From positions 24,044,501 through 24,108,500 of the forward strand of contig NC_063275.1 in assembly GCF_910591885.1 (NCBI RefSeq): a stretch of DNA of 64,000 nucleotides, read 5' to 3'. A program made the translations under genes and the position numbers. Each line of letters opens with the position of its first letter. The first letter of the stretch is position 1. Positions 1 through 14,400 of the stretch are shown in pieces. Below the pieces are notes generated by a model. That model made no database searches. It worked only from the letters and a program-made list of their open reading frames with translations, and was not told where the DNA came from. This DNA is from Bombus terrestris. Lineage: Eukaryota > Arthropoda > Insecta > Hymenoptera > Apidae.

Positions 1-160
1 CGGGATTCGCCGTAGCTTCCCTCGCAGCTGAGCTGAGTGTTCAGACTGAGATGACTGTTTGCCGGATTGTTCAAGAAATCCTCGGCGCCGTACGCATAAA
101 CTTTCACCGCGGTCGTGATTTCGCTGACCAGACGTTCTGTGCTCGTATCAAAATGTACTC
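1..160 (-). CDS. Nmdar2: Nmdar2 coding exon 4 (partial, runs off the window)
   Basis: This exon encodes residues 309-361 of the joined product, part of the receptor's extracellular amino-terminal domain. The acceptor is a good pyrimidine tract ending in TTTTTCAG (AG at 162-161). The first two bases complete a glycine codon begun in exon 3, giving the join MLG-VHFDTS. Visible motifs are VHFDTSTERLVSEI and AVKVYAYGAEDFL, typical of the second lobe of the GluN2 amino-terminal domain. Cys354 (in LSCEG) lies 237 residues after Cys117 in exon 2. This closely matches the spacing of the conserved disulphide pair of vertebrate GluN2 amino-terminal domains, so the two probably bond. The exon is open to the window edge, so its donor is not seen. 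Confidence 0.92.
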
Positions 161-3100
161 CTGAAAAAGATAAACCAAAACGGCGAGTCGTAAAAATTCT
201 GGAATTACATGTTAAAAAAGAAAAAAAAATGATTTCTAATTAAGTGAAAATACAGTCTGCATTTTATATAATTTAAATCATAACGCGTTTAGAACTTGAT
301 CAATAAGCGAAATTTGAGTTCGTCAAAACTGTTTTGAAGAAGGAAACGAGGAGTAAATAACGTTAGTTGATAGACAGGCTTCGTTCGAATGGATTTAATT
401 AAATTCTCCTGGATACAGCTTGCTGTCCTCGAACGGTTGCTAAAATGGAAGACACGCTGATCGACAGGAACGCGACTGCTCGGTTGACACAGCTGAAGCA
501 TATTCGTTGGACACTCGGTATCTGGGAATTGTTTTCTTTCATTTTGCTTCTTATATCACCGAATAACAAATGAGCGATTGATAATTTATCGCGTGAAAGA
601 AGGTTATATTATATATAGTTATTGATTGTAACAGGCGACAGCGTCAGTAGTTAAACTCGAATCAATCAGTGTCAGACACAGTTTAATTATCACAGTTTAG
701 AGAATGCGTGTGGGGAAAAGTACTACGAGAAGTTATAGTATACTCTCTATTGTGTTACAGATGGAATATTCTTGTTCCAATTTCGATTAAAAGCTTTTAG
801 GTCCGAGAACAGCTTATTATCTTAATAAACGAAGCCACAACAAAATTCAATTAAACACTGCAATAGTTTTATGAAATATAACGATACTTTTAGAAACGAT
901 TATACAGAGTGTGCCACTTAAATATTTAAATTTTTGCCATTTAAAGTTATTGAAGTTATTCAATTGCGTGGATACAAAAAGTATTTTATGTACAATGTAA
1001 ATGGTATCGAAAAACGTTTATATACAATACAACATTAGATGGCTATTTGTATGTACAGTGGTGTGTACAACTAGGATATCTGCCTATAAATGTATAATGA
1101 GAAGTAAATAGAATTTCTATAATTCCACTAAGGAAATCTCCTTATTAAAATCTAATAGCCATTCTTATCGAATATTTGACCGGATATTTTATTTTAGTTC
1201 TAAAACTAGCGGCATCCGTGCAACATATTTTTTCTTTGAATTTCGAGTGGATGTGTGATATATGATATATGATATCCCTCTGACAAGACCACGCGTTGAA
1301 AATCGATGAGACTGCAGGTACAAATAGAAACCGTTTTCGACTTTTGCGGCTCCCACTCGTGATTGCAGAATATTTGTCAATACCAAAACTTGAATTTTTT
1401 GCTGCAGATCTAGCTTTTTCGTTCTTTTCTTTTTCATATTTCCTGCCTTGTTCGCCGAGCATTCGCGTTCGCGTATGCGCGCCCCCATGCGACCAACATC
1501 GTTACAGTACCTGCGAAAATATTGAATTCAGAAATCTTTCTGTCACCGGCGCGCTCGTTCAAGAGTCTGGATTTTCGTGAACGATGAAAACGATGTGAAT
1601 ATACGTATCTTCCTCTTGGATTATCCACGAAAAAATAGCCGAGAATAAATCGAGCGAGACGATACGAGAGACGGATATTTAAGGGAAATTAGAAAGAGGC
1701 CACCTTTCAGTTGCAGTAATTTCATTTCGCGAACGTTATTATACCTCACGCGTTCTAGTTTTGAAGCTCACGAAATTACTCGCGAGGGAGAAACGTGTGC
1801 AAATTGTTTTGTATTGTCCCAGAGACATGTTAGCGGGAACAGAAGACGTTTCGTGTCGTCTAATAAACAGCTTCGCGTTGGATCCTCGGATAACAAGATT
1901 TTATAACGCTTGTACTTAGAGAATGTTAGCATAAAAATTGCAATTGTATCAGGAGAGATCATAAATATTAATATTTCTCCTTTTTTAAAATAGAAACTTA
2001 AAAAAAAAAATCACACGAAATCATATCTTCAAGTCCTTTAATCGAGTTTTTGATAGAAATTTTACGAAGCTCATAAAAATTAATTTTTCTTTCCCTTGTT
2101 CAATAACTTTATAAAAATCACGAGAAATCGTTAGAATTAATTTCCCTCTCTTTTTCTTTTACGAAAAACTTAACGTTAAAGATATCTGGCGAATTATTAT
2201 AGAATTTTAGTGACTGTCTAAGCTCCGTAATTGTCATCTGAACGTCAGCATCGATGCCTATAAGAAACTTTTCCATGTTAAGGATAACGGAAGAGAGTTG
2301 CCGCTTGTTAGAATTTTTAGTTGTTAGGATCGAAAGTCGGTCGATATTTCGAGTGGCCAGTCGTTGAAAAGGAGATTCAACGGGGAGGCGAGAATCACGG
2401 AAATCGGAAATTGATGCCTTCCTCGAGATTCTGTCGTGGCTATCCTCTTGGGAGGAATAAATTCATCGAATTCTGTTCTGCAGGAACACGTCGAACGTCA
2501 TACGCTTCGACAGACCTCTCGATTTCGTAGAGAAGAAGCACAGATATGACGCTTCCCAATTGAGTTTCCAATACTTATAGGTAAAGGAGAATTTTTTACT
2601 CATTTCTGGCTAAATCTATGTTTCTTTGAATTTTTTCTTCAGGTTGGAAAGTGAATAAAATTAATAAAATAACGTTAATAGCGGTAAATTAATGAAATAA
2701 TGTTTAATGAAAAAAAATGTTTAGCCATGTATAATAAATATTTAATCGGTATTCATTGAGTTGATTTTGAAAACAGCGTGTGATACAATTTCGACCATCT
2801 TTTATTTGTTTAGATGAAACTTTTGCCACGAGGAAATTTTATGCGTAACACAAGCATTGTATAAAAAATTTCCTAAGTTTGAGAAAAATACGAATAGATG
2901 GTTTCTCGGTCCAATTTTACGTTATGAAATTTATGAAAACATTAAATCCCTTTTCGCTTATTAAAACAATAGTAAGATGGAGATATGAAAATAAAAGAAT
3001 CGTAACAGGAAATTTACTTAAAATTACTGGAATACGTATAATATTATCCTCTCAATACCACGAGAACAAAGAGTGACAACGGAAAGTCAAAATTTCATAT

Positions 3101-3637
3101 CTCTGCTGAGTAAAGTAAAATACCTGCAATCAGCAAAGTAAAAATATTATGTCAGGCCCGTTTTTTTTTATAATAAATCTATCTTTTCCCTTATCGAGAA
3201 GCTCATTCCTCGCTCAACAAGATCGCTACCCATATCGCGATGCATAATCACGAAGCAGACTTCTAATTTATTGGAATTTAAATAAGCTCTACTATATTAC
3301 CCAATAATTTATGCAATCTAACGTAACTGTTTGCGCAAGCGGAGATTGCATGAATAAATAATTAATTCTTCCATTGAAGAATATATCAAAAGTTACAGTT
3401 CTAAATGCATATTCAATTTTGATATCTCATACACATACACACACATACAAATACACAATTATTTTATTTATTATTATAATTAAATATATAAATAAATATT
3501 ATTATATAATATTTGAATTGAATTGAAAATTTCTGAATGAATTAGAAATGATAATAAATAAATATTTACCATCAATCGTCACTCATCCAAATTCACTAAA
3601 TACGTAACACGCCAATTAACCAAACATTTCCACTCAC
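161..3637 (-). other. Nmdar2: Nmdar2 intron 3
   Basis: A GT-AG intron of about 3.5 kb between exons 3 and 4. The donor reads G|GTGAGT at 3637 and the acceptor is TTTTTCAG ending at 161. It is AT-rich. Short open frames on both strands near 1145-1628 overlap each other, resemble no family and are treated as chance. A CA/TA-rich simple stretch lies near 3430-3465. I see no nested gene. Confidence 0.85.
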
Positions 3638-4052
3638 CAAGCATCCCAATTGGAAACTGGCTGGGCGTCTGCAGGTTTTCGATCACGCTCTGCGTTACGA
3701 CCCACACGTAATTTTCACCGGTGATCTTGTAATCGTGTGCCGCACCCAAGATTGTGATGGCTTCCTCCCTTGTCGAGTAGAGTAACATCACTCTGGACTC
3801 GCTGTTTACCAACTCGAGGAGATCTCGTGTATCGGTGACTAGGATCGCGCTCAATATGGTGAACTTGAAAGTATCCTGCATGTCGGAGATCCTTTCACGG
3901 ACTGCCTGCACGAAATCGTCGTGTCCGGCAATCTGCGATGTGACCACACTGAATTGATGCCATTTGTACCTCTCGAGGATGCTCAGCATCGCGGCCGTTT
4001 GGTGCTCCAACGATGGCGCCAGCTGCAGCTGTAGGTTACTCTGCGAAGCTCT
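3638..4052 (-). CDS. Nmdar2: Nmdar2 coding exon 3
   Basis: This exon encodes residues 171-308, the central part of the GluN2-type amino-terminal domain. The acceptor is TGATCTTTCAG (AG at 4054-4053) and the frame is phase 0 with exon 2, giving ...SGLER-RASQSN.... The donor is a near-perfect GTGAGT at 3637-3632. Highly conserved insect Nmdar2 strings are visible: LQLQLAPSLEHQ, AMLSILERYKWHQFSVVT, SQIAGHDDFVQAVRER, SRVMLLYSTREEAITIL and TGENYVWVVTQSVIE. These match the family strongly and continuously over 138 residues with no stop or frameshift. The reading frame runs on for some codons past the donor into the intron, ending shortly afterwards. That read-through is not needed, since exon 4 joins exactly. 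Confidence 0.96.
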
Positions 4053-4189
4053 CTGAAAGATCACGAAAATTCATGTATTTTCAAACGGATCGTTCTAACG
4101 TGACATTCTCGTAACAGTGTTGAGCTACGATTTAATTTGACGTTGTATTACATAAAACCAATTTCGTCCTTTGCATTGAGTTAATAAGC

Positions 4190-4385
4190 TAAGCTGATGT
4201 GGATATTTATGCAAAACTTTTATAACCACTATCGAAGAAATGAAACCTAAGAGGAAATTTGTTTTATATATTAACTATTTTAACGAGTACGCAGTGCTTT
4301 AAATAATTCTGCATATTGCGCGCGTTCTGTGTATTTTTGCAATTTTAAATTTTTGCATATATGCATAAAAATCCGCAGTTTATTA
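4190..4385 (+). repeat. Dispersed ~200-bp repeat family, copy 1
   Basis: This is a diverged copy of an AT-rich repeat also seen near 4810, 18100, 19690 and 29990, all in the same orientation. Shared landmarks in order are a TTTATGCA/TTTATAA start, a GAAAT..AA..AGGAAATTT block, an ATTAA...AACGAGT block and a TATTTTTGCA block followed by ATGCATAAA. Divergence is high, so this rests on eye alignment of landmarks rather than a computed alignment. Confidence 0.45.
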
Positions 4386-4809
4386 CACGTAATTATTCGT
4401 ATATACAGGTATCTGGTAAGAAATTTCGACGTCATTTTCGATTCAATTTATTCTCCATATTTTTCAACCGTTAAAACCGTTGAGGAAAAATTTGCACAAT
4501 CGTTATCGATGTGCATGATAATTTATTCCAATTTTTTGCTAGAGATTTTATTATTATTATTATTCTAAGATATTATTATAAGCGAGAGTGGAATTCGGAC
4601 ATAAGAATTCATAAAATGGTTAATGTTAATTATTGCTAATTTCATTAGTAGTATATTTTATCAGAAATCTAAATTGCGGCTGTATAATTTATAACGCAGC
4701 TTTCCGAGCATCAAGATAATTTTCGCGTATAACAAAATATAACTCGTTGTATCTAATTACTAAACTCTGGATATTTATTTGTATACTTTTATACGATTTT
4801 GTATATTTT

Positions 4810-5000
4810 GTAGCATTGATCGTGAACATGCATATTTTTAATAAATATATTCTTAAATCTATATTTTTATAAACGTGATTAAAAAAGTGACTTTTAGGTC
4901 AGAAAAAGGAAATTTACCTCACGTATTAAATAATATAACGAATGCTTTATTTTGAGTATTTTATATATTTTTGCGTCTTTTAATTTCCTAGAAATGCTTA
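4810..5000 (+). repeat. Dispersed ~200-bp repeat family, copy 2
   Basis: It shares with the other copies an AGGAAATTTACCTC-like block, ATTAAATAATATAACGAATGC, a TTTGAGTATTTTATATATTTTTGC block and a trailing CCTAGAAATGC. Copies in intron 1 show TATTAAATA..ATAATGAGTGC and CTTTGAATATCTCACGTATTTTT in the same order. The family is unnamed to me. Confidence 0.5.
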
Positions 5001-5254
5001 CTAATTACTATAATGCGTGTAAAAATACTATTTGTAAAAGATGGTCGGAATTATCTTTCTGCTTGATATCAAGGTAAGACTCGTGTTGTCACAATCGTGT
5101 TTAGAGAAATCACGAAAGCTTAACATGTTAGAAAGTTTTTATTTCTATTTTGTTTTATAAGGAATTGGAAAATAATTTTTTTTAAAAAAGGCTGTGCCTG
5201 TTTGTAAAGTTCGCTTGCGCAGATGAGAAAAAAGGAATATTTGGATCAACTCAC

Positions 5255-5433
5255 TCGCTCCAATCCCGAGTTATCTGCATTCCATGCGATCACTGGAATT
5301 CCTAAGTAACCGGCCAGCTGCAGAAAATATTGAGCACTGGCAGTGCTGCGGCCGTACTTCTCGTAGTTCATCAGGTATAAGATAGCGGACACGTTCGTCG
5401 GCAGAAATTCGTTGCATAGCGAGTTCAGAATTT
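5255..5433 (-). CDS. Nmdar2: Nmdar2 coding exon 2
   Basis: This exon encodes residues 111-170. The acceptor TTTGTGTTTCAG ends at 5434, and the first two bases complete a glutamate codon begun in exon 1 (SPT-E-ILNSLC). The donor is GTGAGTTG at 5254. Conserved strings are ILNSLCNEFLPTNVSAILYL, MNYEKYGRSTASAQYFLQLA and GYLGIPVIAWNADNSGLER, diagnostic for insect Nmdar2 and GluN2-type amino-terminal domains. Cys117 probably pairs with Cys354 in exon 4. N124-V-S is an N-glycosylation sequon. The longest open frame over this DNA is in a different frame and is a shadow; the correct frame was found by joining exons 1 and 3. Confidence 0.95.
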
Positions 5434-8400
5434 CTGAAACACAAATAAGATACCACCGACATTAGACATTCTCTTCTTAACGAACAAAAGTATTCGTCAG
5501 AACGATACAACACTCTTGTTGAATTATACATATACATATTTGGAAAATTTTCAGGTATATCTGGTAATATCTTATGTATATAAGCATATATTATACAAAA
5601 CATTGTTGAATCTCGTCAACACTGTAACGTGACGACTATCTTGATTGTATTGGTAAAATTTGAAGCAGATCTAAAAATGTATGTACCATAGAAATTACAA
5701 AATATCTATGAGGAGCATACAGCTAGTTCTTCGCTGTATTAATAAGCCACAATATTTAATGAGACCATCTTTGGCATTAATTATATATTTAACACCACTA
5801 TTTATATTATATATTCATTTTTCACTAAGTGTACATCTGCAATAAATATCTTGTAACTTCTATACATTTTCTGACTGGTTTCAAATTCTATCGCTTGTAA
5901 TCACAGTAGTCGCGTTCGTTTCAATGCTAATGAAATTTCAGAAGGTTTTGTACAATTCGGATAATATGTATATTCATAAGCTGTACTAAGTATTCGGATA
6001 CTTTCATGAGTCTTCTCTGACCTGCACAATTACTCGTGTACCAAGTAACTCCATATGTGTCTATAGCCTCACGTTCAACAATTTCAAAATTTCATTCCAC
6101 CTTTCGTAATCGCGAACAAAAGTTTCACATACAAAACTGAATCTAGACGAAGTGACCTGAAAGTTGCGACTACACGATAAAGTAAAAGTAAAATTATATA
6201 GGAATCTCCCGCGTGATCGAAGGTACGAAGCTCGTAATCGTGTTTGCGTGATTTATTGCGGGTATAATCGTTGCAGCATAGTATCCTGCGGCTATTGACG
6301 CAATTTATCGCAATTGCACACGGATACGAGCAGCGAATGTTTCCTTTCGGTCGGGGTACGCGCGCTTTTACAAATGGACACGATAAACGTTAGGGTCACG
6401 AAGGAGTAATGGGGTTGATTACCGGCGTGAAACGCTGTCTCGATTGATCAGCGACGATTAATTTTACAAAAAGCTTACAACTCGATCGATTTGATTACAC
6501 GCAGGAGAGCAACGCCGAGAAAACCGATTGAGAGAAGAGGAGCAGTTGCAAAGTTCGCGATTGAAAAATTCAAAAGCTGTTGGTCAAACTTTAATCTAGA
6601 GATAATAGAAATCGTGAGCTCCTATCCGTTTGGAAACCTTTACTGGAAGCAATAAGACGCATCTGCCGCGTTCGAGATGATAATCCTCGCTTTGTTTTCT
6701 TTCTTTCTTCCCTCGATGCTTCGTATTGCCAGCAATTTCATTTCCTCGTTTACAGTTCGCGGTTCATGATCGGTTTGTTCTATTTTTACTGTAAATACGA
6801 GAGCGCGGTTGTAATGGGTTATTTTCGCAAGGGCGAAAGATACCGTAAAAGACGAAAATTGATTGATTCACGATGATTCAGGAAAGTTTCTATTGGATTC
6901 CGTTCTATAACTTCAGGGATAATTTATAGTACGCTAGGCTGCAGCTATGTTATTACGAAAGCAATAACGAATCTTTTTCATTCGAGGTAATTTAAATGCA
7001 AACAAGTTTGTAGCTGTTTGTAATTATTATTTTATCACTGCATATTAATTTATACTTTATTTTCAAATCTTATTTTGTAATTTTGTTATTCATTATATCG
7101 CATATTAATCTATAATTTCCCTGTATCCACTTTATGAAACACGTATCATTGATCAATCTAATTCGAAATTTTATTTTACAATTCTACCATTCGTCATTGC
7201 ATTTTAATTTCTAATTTTACAGTATCACTATCAATTTTTTCGGACACAAATCATTTTTAAGGCTGATCGAATAATTCTATTCCCTCGTCACAAGCAAGAC
7301 ATTTATTATCTTCGTTTAGAATCGTGGAATAATTTCAGAGAATATTCGACGGTACGCTTACAGTCCCCTTTCTCGATCGATCCACTACGCTTTTTAGCGA
7401 TCGCCGTTACGAAGCAACAACGCAATCGCGGAATCGCGATCATTCGAGTCATGGACACATCCTGACCTGTCCCACAAAACCCTCCGCTTCATCCCCCGAT
7501 ACCCGCGTGACCCTGTTTCTCCATGTCCTCGTTCCCATCTCTGTTACATTATTCTTTCCAGTGGTTTCTTAATTTCACTTCTTGCTTACGATCAGGATTC
7601 CCGAGGGCGAATCTTATTAAGGCGCGGAAATTTTTATGAAAATGTAAGCTGGTATTTCGTATGCAAGCGGAACGGTGAATGGCATTCAGCACGATAAAAA
7701 CTTATGATTCGTTATGACATCTTGTTACGTTCAATATTTTCATTTAGATTATAATCAATTTAGAGACATATATCCTATCTTTAAATTTTTCCTGCCATTT
7801 TTTAAATGTACAGTCACATAGGTAAACTATATTAATATGCTATTAGCGACTCAGAGTCAGTTGATGTCATAAGTTGAGTTTTGTAATATCTGGAGAAGAT
7901 CTTCTTTCTCTTGGTCTATTAAAAATATATTTGATCGTAATTTAGTTTTTCTACAAATATTAGCAATAACTTAAAATTGAATTAAAAAATTTGGCCCCAA
8001 AATTATAAATTATCCTGCACAATGTTTTTTCTTTCTTTAGATTCCAGCTTTTCACCTCTGTTCATGAAAATATGAATTATTTTCAAAATTCTACAGTTTA
8101 CACATATTTAATGCATTCCCAAATATCCAACGAAATCTGCGAGCATACGCTCGCCACAAACCTCTCTTATTTTCATAAAATTCCTTTAGTATCTTCGTGA
8201 CGACTACATTCTTCTATAAAGTCCAACAAATAAAAATGGAATTCTTCCTTGCAGTTCGCCTCATATCGTCGTTATTTTAACAAGCGCTTGTTACGAAACG
8301 ATTGCACAAAACTTCGCGTGAGAGGCATACGTGACATGTATGAAACAACGTTTCCCGAAATTCCCAACTTCTGCAAAACTTATCTCAATTTCTCTTTGGC

Positions 8401-11400
8401 TGCGAAATTTAACGCGTGCCGGGTAAGTCGATTATTTCGTGTTGTATATGCGCGTGTATGTACGTGCGTGCATACATGTGTAGTTTTACACTCTCTTATG
8501 AGTGACACTCGCGTGTGGAGACTATAGCGTCACTTATGAGTGCTTGTAGAAAATTAACAAAAAGAAGGGATGTCTAACGCGATTATTCCACGAACTTCTT
8601 TCGTCACGCGCGTCTCGAGTGCTGTTATCAATAATTTTCCTTTAGTTTCTCTTTCTTTAATATAAATATATTTAATATATTCTAATATTTAATATATATA
8701 TACACATAGTAATAAACTCAATATTATGAAAATAACAACGAATGCCCGACGTTATGGACGTATGAACGTATCAGCGAACGTATAAATATTCCTGCGAAAG
8801 AGCATTCGCACCTATTTTTGTTTTATTTTCGTTTCAAGAGAAATAATTTTTAAGAATTTCTCACTTTCGTTTGACGTACTTTGTCTAATTTCCTAAGTTA
8901 AAAAATTACCACAAACGGCGTTTGTCAGTTAAACCGATGCATTACACTTCGTCGACGTATGAGTTCCCGCGAAAGATTGAGTTTCGATGATTGTCCATAT
9001 TCAGTCGGCGGTCGCTAACACGAGTCCACTGTACTGACGTATGTATGTATGCTCGGAACGTTTCAACAATAACTGCTATCCAGTCCGTTATGTATGATTG
9101 TTTCGCGTTTTGCCATGCGAATGGCAAACATCAACCGGAACAATGCACGTAATAAATAACCGCTCGTGATCTCCATGCTACCCGGGCGGACGTTCACGCT
9201 AACGAATTACCCTGGACGATTTTGTTTGCAAACAAATTAGTATTATTGTTAATTTGATGTGATCAAATGTGTCCCACAAGAGGATTTTATATCATAATAA
9301 TGTCGTGAATCTTATAATTTATAATGTCACGCAGTTTACCACTCGTTTAGTGGTTTGTTAAATGCAAAAATTAAAATGGAAATACAATAACGTATGACGT
9401 ATGACGTTTTATTATAATTTGCAATTGCATATGTGTGCCTTTCCTTTACTGTTATATTAATTATTATTAAAATGGGTATGCGGAATATATACGCGCTACG
9501 ATATACGTTTAATATCGGCGAATCTTTTACAGTTCCCTGGGGTATCAATTCTCTTCTTCTTCTGTATGTCCGTAAAATTTCAGCGAACATTTTTATTGTA
9601 CAAGCTATGAAAATATAACGAAAATAATGTTGGAGATAGTGGAAGAAAAATATTGTTGAAAGTATCATTAATAGAGTCGTATTAGAATATTTATATCAGA
9701 GAAGCATTATTATTGTTTACGATATTATTGATTAAACTTGTTAGGATAAAGGGATAAGGTATAAGCAAACAAAATTCAATTGGGATTTGGAAAATTTACT
9801 TTCGCGGTATGATGTATGATTTCCTTTGTAATTTACATAATATAGCAGCCCCGATGAATAATTTCGCTTTGATCCGTTATTATGGTATTGTTTAGTAAAC
9901 AATACACGTTACAGCTTCCTATTAGAAATGCATGATCGAAGATGTAATCGACCGTGTACATGGGATAATGCAGTCTTTGATCAGAATTTACCTTCATCGA
10001 ACCGCTGCTTCTTAGACTGTCTCATCTAGTTTGTTTGACAAGCATTATAACATGACATGACTAACGAAGCTAATTTTGTGATGGGAAGAGTCGAAGGACG
10101 TAATTCGGGATTAATCATCTGGCGAAGAGTATCCAAACATTAAAATCTAAATATTACGCTTAATTTAAAAAAATTAGAAAAAGAATATGAAGTTGATTTT
10201 TATTGCTTATCAGATCACTTTGGAAAACTTTCAAGCGATAAAAAATTAAATATTTATGTTAATGAATAAAACGTAACTTTCACGTGAAATGTAATACGAT
10301 CCGCGCTAAAGTATTTTTAATTACTGTAAACGTTATGTTTCTGACATTGATATGTGGTATCTCATTGTTTCTTCATAGAGTTAATAATGAAATTCAAACG
10401 ATAATCTTATATATACATGGACGTATTTTCTTTTAAAATTTTAATACGTTCCGAAATTTACATTGCATGTGTAAAGATATTTGCGGATAATATTTTCCAG
10501 ATATATACCACCGGATAATGGAACCTCATTTGCCATGCCATTAACAAAATTTAGTAAACAGCGAATCAAACAATTGCCAATCATATTATTTCGTCTCCAA
10601 TAAATATTGTAGATATGTAATTAAAATAGCCAATTAAATTCTCCAAAATGAAGCGCTAAATAACAATACAATTTGTATAACGTGTTCCGTGAATGTTTCG
10701 TTCGTAGGCAGCTACGTAGAAATCCGTATTACTGACACAGCGCTATTAAATTTGTTGGTCGATGACTTGCTCGATCCGATATGATCGTTCGTGCGTAAAT
10801 TTCACGCTTCCGCCGAGACGGGAAAGGATTCGTAACTGGATTATAAAATAGACCGTGCCAACAAGACGGTTGAATCGAAAATTTTTCACTTCAGCCCTTC
10901 CTGAGCTACGACGCAGCACAATACTCTTAGTTTCGAAACAGAAACTCGTATTTTCCCTCGATGGATCGGTCGAGTATTGTTTTTAATTACACGAAGAATT
11001 CCACGCGTTACGCGAACCATAGTATTTAAACACCGTGAAACTCATTCGAATCATCGTGTTCTGTCTGCATACAGAATATACGTGCATCGAGTAAATAGCG
11101 GAGCGATTCGGTCACGAGTCGGACTGAAGCGGATATTAAGCTGGCGATCAATTAACACGGACGAGTCTGCTTGCATCTGGTGGACGTGGTGTCAATTATA
11201 AGCTAGGAAAGTGGTAGAAGTTTTGGGAATCTACGATGACGGAGAAATTAGGTGAATGCGTGTATGATGTTAGTTAACTCGTTGATTGCCACGCGAATTT
11301 TATATTCGTATGATTGCTTACAAAAGTATTCGTACATTTATCGTGGAAAACTTTTGTGCATATTGTGCGTATTATGTGAAACATTTTGAAATTTCATTAG

Positions 11401-14400
11401 CGTTATAATGAAACGTGACTATTACGATTATATTGGAAAAATTTTATTGCAATTTGAAAATACACATATACGTAGAAGTCACAGAATATTTATCGCAAAT
11501 TTATATTTAGTAAAAGATCAGTACACGGTATAAATATTTAAATAAACTTACACTTGTATTAAATGTCTTGAAACTTCCGTATATATTTTCAAAATCACCA
11601 AAAATTTTAGCAATACGATGATAATAGTTGGACGTAACGTGTGCTACACGTAATATGTTCATAACAGGTATGGACAAGTGTACGAATATATAATATACAT
11701 AGTGTTTACTCTGATAGGACCGCAATAGATGGCAACGTACTACACCACAACATTAAACTTTTGCAAATCGTATTATATTTGCGCATTTTTTTCTGACAAT
11801 GTTAACTAAGTATTCACATCATTAATAATTTTTTAATGCGTGAGATTTATCTTACTTAAATGATTCCCATAAATTTAGTAACATGGGTCAGCGATAATCA
11901 CCGTAGTAGTTAACGTGTTAATAGGGAACGACTGGGTCGACAGAACGTTCGTCATTTTATCAGCTTTATATATCAGGAATTTTCATTGAAAAGTTGTGTT
12001 GACCATGACTCGGTCGAATGACATTATTCCACGCTGTAATTAAACGTGATATTCGTTTATCGCGTGCACACCGATTAATGATTTGAACGTTACGACAATA
12101 TTATTCGATCAATGAGGATCTAGTCTCGCTGTTTATCTTTTCGATAATTGCACGGTTTATAATGGAACCATGCGAAATGGCCAGCCAACGAATCAACAAT
12201 ATCGCGGGTAAAAGATAACTCAACGTTCGTGAAATCGTGACACGTGACCTGAACATTTTATGGAATTTATAGCAGAATATTATCAGTGAATAATTAATCT
12301 TTTTAATTAAACGATAATTACAAATTTGATACATAGTAATTTGATTTTTGAAATAATCGGTTATATTATCTTGAATATTCTATCAGTTTTAATTGCGTAT
12401 GTCCTTCAAAGTTGGTTAATCAAATTTTACAAATGAATTTTAATGAAATTTCATTCATGAAGGTGCTCGTAATTGTTCTTCCATTTTCTCTCGTTCCTTT
12501 CTCTGCATTTTGCTTCTTCTACATCTCGTAATGTTTTTGTCACACGTCGTTTGATATAAATTTAATACGAACGAATAGAATCGATTACTGTGTTTAACGT
12601 TTGGAAAAGGAAATATTCTTAATAATCGATGAATAATTCAAAGACCAAATGGCAAATGAAAACGTCGTTTGCAGCGTCTGCACAGTTTAAACATTAATCG
12701 TTAAATTTCTACTTCTTATTGTTCCACCGACAAACATTAAAGCACAGCCTGATAGGCAAGTAGGTCGTATTTATTACAAAGGTAAATTTATCTTTTAATT
12801 CTTTCCATTTACTTTCATTATTCCACTTCTTGTAGATGCTTTTGCATTTTGCTCATATATATAATATAATATCAAGGCATAATAAAAACTAATTACGCGA
12901 GTGCTTAAAATGTTATAAAATCTTCCAATATGTAATTAAACAATTAAAAAATTCTTAAAAGCAATTGTACAAAAAAAAATTCAGACAATTTTTCTTGCAC
13001 CGCGACTATTAAATTAAACGAAGGATGGCATTGGGAAAATTATAATGTCATTGCGCAATCATAATTATATGAAATTACTAATATGTTATATCATGTATGT
13101 CATAATATGTTATATTACGATCTATGTATATTTATTCTAATTGAAGGCTTAGTAAGAGGAACCAAATTTGTCCGTTTGAATCAATTGTTTAGCGTGGAAG
13201 TCGATGCAGAGCTAAGTGATGAATCTTCGAAATCAACGCACGTGCGTCTATATCGACGGTATAGTCGCAGGAAAATCAATTAGTGTAATGAACCCAAGGT
13301 AAGAGCACACACTGTTACGACAAAAGGGACTGGATGAGATTGAGTTATTAGCGGAATTAGATGGACAATAACTGTCACACCACTAAATCGGATTTATCAT
13401 CTTACAGGACCTAGCGAGTCTAAAACTGTTCCTAATAAGACGATTGATAAATAATTTTACAATAGCTATGAACTTACTTATTTAATATAATTTCATATAG
13501 TGGCATTTTAAAGTATAGATAATTCTTTCTTAATCTAACATGCGATACTTTATCGTCGAACATTTTATTATTCAATAACGGTTCATAATTTGAATATATT
13601 CATATCTTTATAATCGATAGCAAGCATATTATCGGTATGGCATACTTCTAGTAATACTAGAGAAAAATTCCGACGATTAAAATATTATAACTTTTAAGAC
13701 AAAGAAGCAAAATTTTTTTGAGAAAAGCTATTTACGAGTTGCTCGGTTTGATTATATGTTATCGATTATTGTAGCAATATCTACCGTTAAACGAGGAATA
13801 TGAATTATGTGTCAAGTTTAATATATATTTAGTTAAAACTGAAAACAGATCGCGTGAAATATTGTCGTCGAATCCAACGTGACATAGAATCACGGAAGTT
13901 AAAAATGAGTGAAACTTGAAAGTATTAACTATCAATGAAACTTGAAGGTGTATTCGTTTCTAAAGTATAAAGGTTCCTAATAAAATTCTCATTCGGGTTT
14001 CACCGAGACAATATTTCACTTTGCAAAGGAAGATCAGCTGCAAAGAAACAAAAAGTGTGGAAGTTTTGGATTACACATCGAAAGTAACGTAACGAAAATT
14101 TGAGCTGACGTTCGAGATCCTACAGACTTGTAGGTATTAATGAAATCTATCAGCGATTTATCGGTGATAGACACGTAAATCTAAGTAATACAATTGGTAA
14201 ATTCGATGTGGATGATTTTACAAGAACGCTTGGAAATGAATTGGAAAATTCTTCCAATGAAAATCAATAAAACGCCGTTTGCTATTACAGATTAAATATT
14301 AATTCGCCTCTGTATTCGCTACAATTAATATCTGTGGAACTTTTCACTCGAAAGTTAGTCTTTCCATGCAACAATGTCACCGCGAAATAATGATATTATT

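Larger units (their letters stand above)
4053..5254 (-). other. Nmdar2: Nmdar2 intron 2
   Basis: A GT-AG intron of 1.2 kb between exons 2 and 3, with the donor GTGAGTTG at 5254 and the acceptor CTTTCAG ending at 4053. It is AT-rich. It carries two diverged copies of the ~200-bp dispersed repeat described separately (about 4190-4385 and 4810-5000) and a short TTA run near 4548-4564. No coding sequence was recognised. Confidence 0.85.

Noticed and set aside
5271..5603. Long minus-strand frame over Nmdar2 exon 2.
   Set aside because: It is the wrong frame. The frame set by the exon 1 and exon 3 junctions gives the conserved NMDA receptor sequence instead.
13083..13310. Possible plus-strand exon ending at CCAAG|GTAAGA with an open frame before it.
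   Set aside because: The frame stops at 13283, before the donor-like site, and the peptide matches nothing; a chance donor is likelier.
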